A stretch of 64,000 nucleotides of DNA from Litoditis marina (Eukaryota > Nematoda > Chromadorea > Rhabditida > Rhabditidae), in the NCBI GenBank assembly GCA_964036275.1, contig OZ038435.1, positions 7,859,687 to 7,923,686 of the forward strand, written 5' to 3'. Shown in pieces: positions 60,941 to 64,000 of the stretch. Position 1 is the first letter of the stretch, and each line of letters opens with the position of its first letter. Below the pieces are notes generated by a model. The model was not told where the DNA came from and searched no databases. It saw nothing but the letters and a program-made list of their open reading frames with translations. The position numbers and the translations under genes were made by a program.

Positions 60941-61891
60941 TTACTGGCGATCGTCCTCGTCCCGACGACGACGTTCCTCTTCGGCGTCACGGCGCTCCTT
61001 TCTGGCACGTCTCTCTGCCAAGATCCGCTTGTGGGCTGGGCTTCCGCATATAGCGGAGTGGTGATCCCCCTCGATTTTGCAGTGCTCGCAAACCCTCGGC
61101 TTTCCGTTTGGGGCAGGTCGGCAAGGGTACGGAAGGTGGAGATGCAGACACTTCGGACACGCATTCTTCGCATCGACTATATCGAGTCGGGCTCCAAGCG
61201 TTCCCACCACTTCACAGGAGTCGGAGAAATGGGCCCCTCCGCAAAAGAGGCAGCTCGGAGGCGGTGGACCGGCTCGGCGCGGCGGCTCGTTTCGATCGCT
61301 GTGACCAGTCGGTTGTCGGATCTCGTTCTCTCGCTGACCATGTCGGTTGTTGGATCGGTTCACGTTGACACCCTGAAATTGCTCTTGATCATACCGAACT
61401 CGTTTAGGTGGTGATTGATACATTGCAGCGGCTTTAGCTGCGTCAGCAAAAGTTCGTTTAGGCGATTGGCCATTTGATGAATGAATATTCGCATCGCTTC
61501 GCTTATTCGGAGTGGGAAAAAGTCTGCGAGGTCGCATGCGTGAAGCATCCTCCCCGCCCCTCGGAGAGTAATTTGATTTTCGCTCGCTATTAGTCGTGCG
61601 ATTCACATTGTTGAATCTCTCACAATCGTTATCGCTCACCTGAGACTCAAAGAAGTCGATAAGTCGAGCAACTGTTCCACCAGTTCGTCCCGTTGCCTCG
61701 GCTACTTGTCCCAGTTCGTTTCGCACAGTCGAGAGGTCTTGTTCAATGCCATTGATGGTTTGATTGGTGTCGCTGATTTCGTTCAGCACGTTGGTCGTCT
61801 CGTTTGTCACCGTTCGCTGGATTTTCTCCGACTCGTCCAAGATCATGGTGGTCAAACGCGTTACAGCTGTGTCGATCACCCTCGTCACCAA
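60941..61891 (-). CDS. Accessory protein, exon 5 (element B)
   Basis: 316 codons, the same as exon 5 of element A except one visible substitution (Asp for Glu between the first two zinc clusters). The coiled-coil-like segment, NLS-like motif, all Cys/His ligands and the acceptor site are kept. Preservation in two copies supports a real coding function, though the copies are so young that selection is not proven. Confidence 0.8.
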   Translation of the reverse strand: MVTRVIDTAVTRLTTMILDESEKIQRTVTNETTNVLNEISDTNQTINGIEQDLSTVRNELGQVAEATGRTGGTVARLIDFFESQVSDNDCERFNNVNRTTNSERKSNYSPRGGEDASRMRPRRLFPTPNKRSDANIHSSNGQSPKRTFADAAKAAAMYQSPPKRVRYDQEQFQGVNVNRSNNRHGQRENEIRQPTGHSDRNEPPRRAGPPPPSCLFCGGAHFSDSCEVVGTLGARLDIVDAKNACPKCLHLHLPYPCRPAPNGKPRVCEHCKIEGDHHSAICGSPAHKRILAERRARKERRDAEEERRRRDEDDRQ

Positions 61892-62122
61892 CTGAAATAG
61901 TAGACATTTATTTATTGTTCATCAGCATTGACGTCGAAATCGATAGAGGGGTCTCTTTGTGAGATTCGTAGCGTCTATTCTAACTATTGCTACAGCGACC
62001 ACAACCGTTAGCGGTATAGGAACTCGGTCAAAAGAGGAAAATAAATAAAAAAATTAAAAAAGATATAATGTGCTGTTCATCGGAACATTCGTTTACATAT
62101 ATGCTATTTCTATTTTACTCAC

Positions 62123-62215
62123 TGTTTCTATTGCGGAACCATCGGTTTGAGTCTGGACTGCATTGGTAGGAACTAGTTCACCTAGCAGGTCCTCGATTTC
62201 CATCTCCTCGCCGTC
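62123..62215 (-). CDS. Accessory protein, exon 4 (element B)
   Basis: 31 codons in phase 0, with acceptor (CTGAAATTG on the + strand) and donor (ACTCAC) identical to element A. The 231-bp intron to exon 5 is also the same length. Confidence 0.7.
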
Positions 62216-62327
62216 CTGAAATTGTTATTGTTGTTAAAATACTGTACCAACGTTTTGATAGCAGTTCGATCGTGACTCAGTTTCGTTATGGACATTAGTA
62301 AGTTTCCTAACTTGAAGGTTGGGTGCG

Positions 62328-64000
62328 TTAATGATCTTCATTGTAATTTACCGGTCGTTTCACCGTTCGATGCGGCCGAACACGACCGTTCGCTTCATTA
62401 AAGTTATCGATTTCGTCTTCACCAGAAACTTCTAGTGGAACCAAGTGATTTATCGATCTTTTGATGATATTGCCCATGCTATTTCTGACAGATACAAAAC
62501 GAATCGATCCGTCTAGACCCCTGTGCAATTCAGTTATGATAGCTAACTTCCATTTTCCACGAGGAATAAGGTTGTCACTACACAAAACCACTTCGCCCAC
62601 TTTAGGAATGGACGCAGTATATCGATTTTGGTGATCGCTATTTCGTTGTTTTTCTCGAAGTTCATTCAAATAATGGGTTTGCCAAATGTTCCAAAACTTG
62701 TTCAGATTTTTGTTTGCTGAAAGTGCCCATTCGACCACTTGTTGTTTTCGGTCCATGACTTCTATCCTGAACTCATCATCTACTAACTCCAATTTCATGG
62801 AAGACAAATTCGATGCAGAACTCGAGTTGATTAGGTCTGCTGGCGTTAGAACCACTATTTCGTTGACCTCGGTGGGTGAATTGGTCAAAGGTCGGCTATT
62901 GATTACGTTCTCGATTTCGTAAAGAAGTGTTTCGAATTCTCGGTAGTGAAGTAGATCGGTACGAATAGTTTTATAAAGAGATTGCTTAACGATACCTACT
63001 AGCCTTTCATAAACACCACCCTTCCATGGTGATAAGGGTGTTATGAATCGCCAATCTACTCGTTTACGTACTAAAAACTCGTTAACTTTCTCGTTTTCGT
63101 TTAAGCCCTCGAAAATTTCGTTTACAACCTTTTCTCCTAACACAAAGGACGCTTGGTTATCTGATGTAATCGATTTCGGTATACCTCTACGAAGTGATGA
63201 TATGAATTCATACGTTCCATTATCACCAACTAATTCAAGATGAATCGCTCGAGTCGCAAAACAAGTGATGATGTGAAACCACACTTTCTTTTGTTGGTTT
63301 CCACCCAAAAGAGAATCTAGCACTGTGAATGGTCCAGCATAGTCAAGTCCACAATGCTCGAATGGCTTACTTCGTTGAACCCTATTGGTTGGTAATGGCG
63401 GTGTGTCCGGGTATCGATAAGGTTGTGCATTCATTCGCTTGCATTGAACGCAATCGTTTAATATTCTCGTAACTACAGATCTGATTGTCCAGTATCGTTT
63501 TCTAACCTCGGTAAGTGTCACATCTTTACCCCCATGAAATGTTTGTCGATGGGCTGCGTTGATCACTAAAGATGTAAAATAATGCTTTTTCGCTAAAATT
63601 ATGGGGCACCTGGCTGCATAAACCATCGATGAATTCGTTAGTCTACCTCGAAAACGTGCGATTTGGCGGTCATCGATAATCGTATCATAAAGTTTCGTAC
63701 GTGAGTCGTCAATAAACTCTTTTGATTCGCGTTGATGTTCTCGCACAACTATCGATTCAGCCAAATTCAACATCGCTACTTTGGACAATTTCGGTTCAAA
63801 CAAACTGATCTCAGGTACTTGATTCGTTAATTTTTTCTGACCTTTATCAGACAATTTATCGAAAACTCGTGTCCTCAGAAAAACTAACACATGTTTCGTT
63901 ACTCGGATCAGTTTTTCTAATGAAGAAAATCGTTCGAAAGGTATGATTGATTTTAGCGGTTGATCCGTCACGTTAATTACAGTAGACACAATTTCCTTAG
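62328..64000 (-). CDS. pol: Pol, integrase and C-terminal part (element B, partial)
   Basis: An open frame from the window edge to TAA at 62328-62330, covering the end of the RNase H-integrase linker, the H2C2 zinc domain, the catalytic core and the DUF5641-like tail. All three catalytic acidic residues are present. Compared with A it lacks five codons (at about 63190) just before the GIPKSITSD strand that carries the second catalytic Asp, and has Cys for Phe in VVLFSDN. The five-residue loss shortens a helix next to the active site and may inactivate integrase. The N-terminal part of pol is outside the window. Confidence 0.9.
   Translation of the reverse strand, partial: KEIVSTVINVTDQPLKSIIPFERFSSLEKLIRVTKHVLVFLRTRVFDKLSDKGQKKLTNQVPEISLFEPKLSKVAMLNLAESIVVREHQRESKEFIDDSRTKLYDTIIDDRQIARFRGRLTNSSMVYAARCPIILAKKHYFTSLVINAAHRQTFHGGKDVTLTEVRKRYWTIRSVVTRILNDCVQCKRMNAQPYRYPDTPPLPTNRVQRSKPFEHCGLDYAGPFTVLDSLLGGNQQKKVWFHIITCFATRAIHLELVGDNGTYEFISSLRRGIPKSITSDNQASFVLGEKVVNEIFEGLNENEKVNEFLVRKRVDWRFITPLSPWKGGVYERLVGIVKQSLYKTIRTDLLHYREFETLLYEIENVINSRPLTNSPTEVNEIVVLTPADLINSSSASNLSSMKLELVDDEFRIEVMDRKQQVVEWALSANKNLNKFWNIWQTHYLNELREKQRNSDHQNRYTASIPKVGEVVLCSDNLIPRGKWKLAIITELHRGLDGSIRFVSVRNSMGNIIKRSINHLVPLEVSGEDEIDNFNEANGRVRPHRTVKRPVNYNEDH

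Larger units (their letters stand above)
60002..64000 (-). mobile_element. BEL/Pao LTR retrotransposon, element B (3' part, reverse)
   Basis: An inverted copy of element A from its 3' LTR to about the middle of pol (matching 40306-44319 of A), cut by the window end. It is nearly identical but independently marked: a 15-bp loss in integrase, a Phe-to-Cys change near 62582, an Asp for Glu in accessory exon 5, and its own LTR variants. It is therefore a true second copy rather than an assembly echo. Confidence 0.95.

Noticed and set aside
40306..64000. Element B as an assembly duplicate of element A
   Set aside because: B has its own 15-bp deletion, amino-acid changes and LTR variants, so it is a distinct copy, although the join through satellite 2 still needs long-read proof.

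Overview
The window is eukaryotic, repeat-dominated DNA from an invertebrate, most likely a nematode. The reasons are a BEL/Pao-class LTR retrotransposon, AT-rich DNA, splice acceptors of the form TTTTAG/TTTCAG, and one possible 51-nt intron. The species assignment is inference. No bacterial genes, rRNA, tRNA or CRISPR array was seen.

Layout: (1) 1-31173 is a tandem satellite with a 192-bp monomer (about 162 copies, running off the left edge), organised in nested higher-order repeats. (2) 31174-44319 is a nearly complete BEL/Pao retrotransposon on the + strand ('element A'). (3) 44320-60001 is a second, unrelated satellite with a 168-bp monomer (about 91 copies), each unit built around a long perfect palindrome and interrupted twice by the same 160-bp fold-back insert. 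(4) 60002-64000 is the 3' third of a second copy of the retrotransposon in reverse orientation ('element B'), cut by the window edge. The two elements are tail to tail with satellite 2 between their 3' LTR ends.

Element A reads: 5'-truncated LTR, tRNA-Gly-like primer binding site, strong splice donor 77 nt after the LTR, two small leader exons, a run of short hairpins, gag (three zinc knuckles), pol (protease, RT, RNase H, integrase), two further exons, purine-rich tract, full 3' LTR. Gag is intact. Pol is broken by a one-base frameshift and by a roughly 550-bp insertion in RNase H. The 15-bp in-frame loss in integrase belongs to B only.

The most unusual point is a fourth coding unit. Exons in the leader (32783-32859, 33088-33264) and exons after pol (42106-42198, 42430-43380) are bounded by good GT/AG sites, are mutually in phase, and can be joined around the whole gag-pol block, which then lies in an 8.8-kb intron. 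The product has a coiled-coil-like segment, an NLS-like motif and a zinc-knuckle array whose spacing copies that of Gag. It lies where retroviruses carry env, but has no membrane segment. Both copies keep its 3' exons. I infer a retrovirus-like alternative-splicing strategy that makes a Gag-related accessory protein; its start codon is unresolved.
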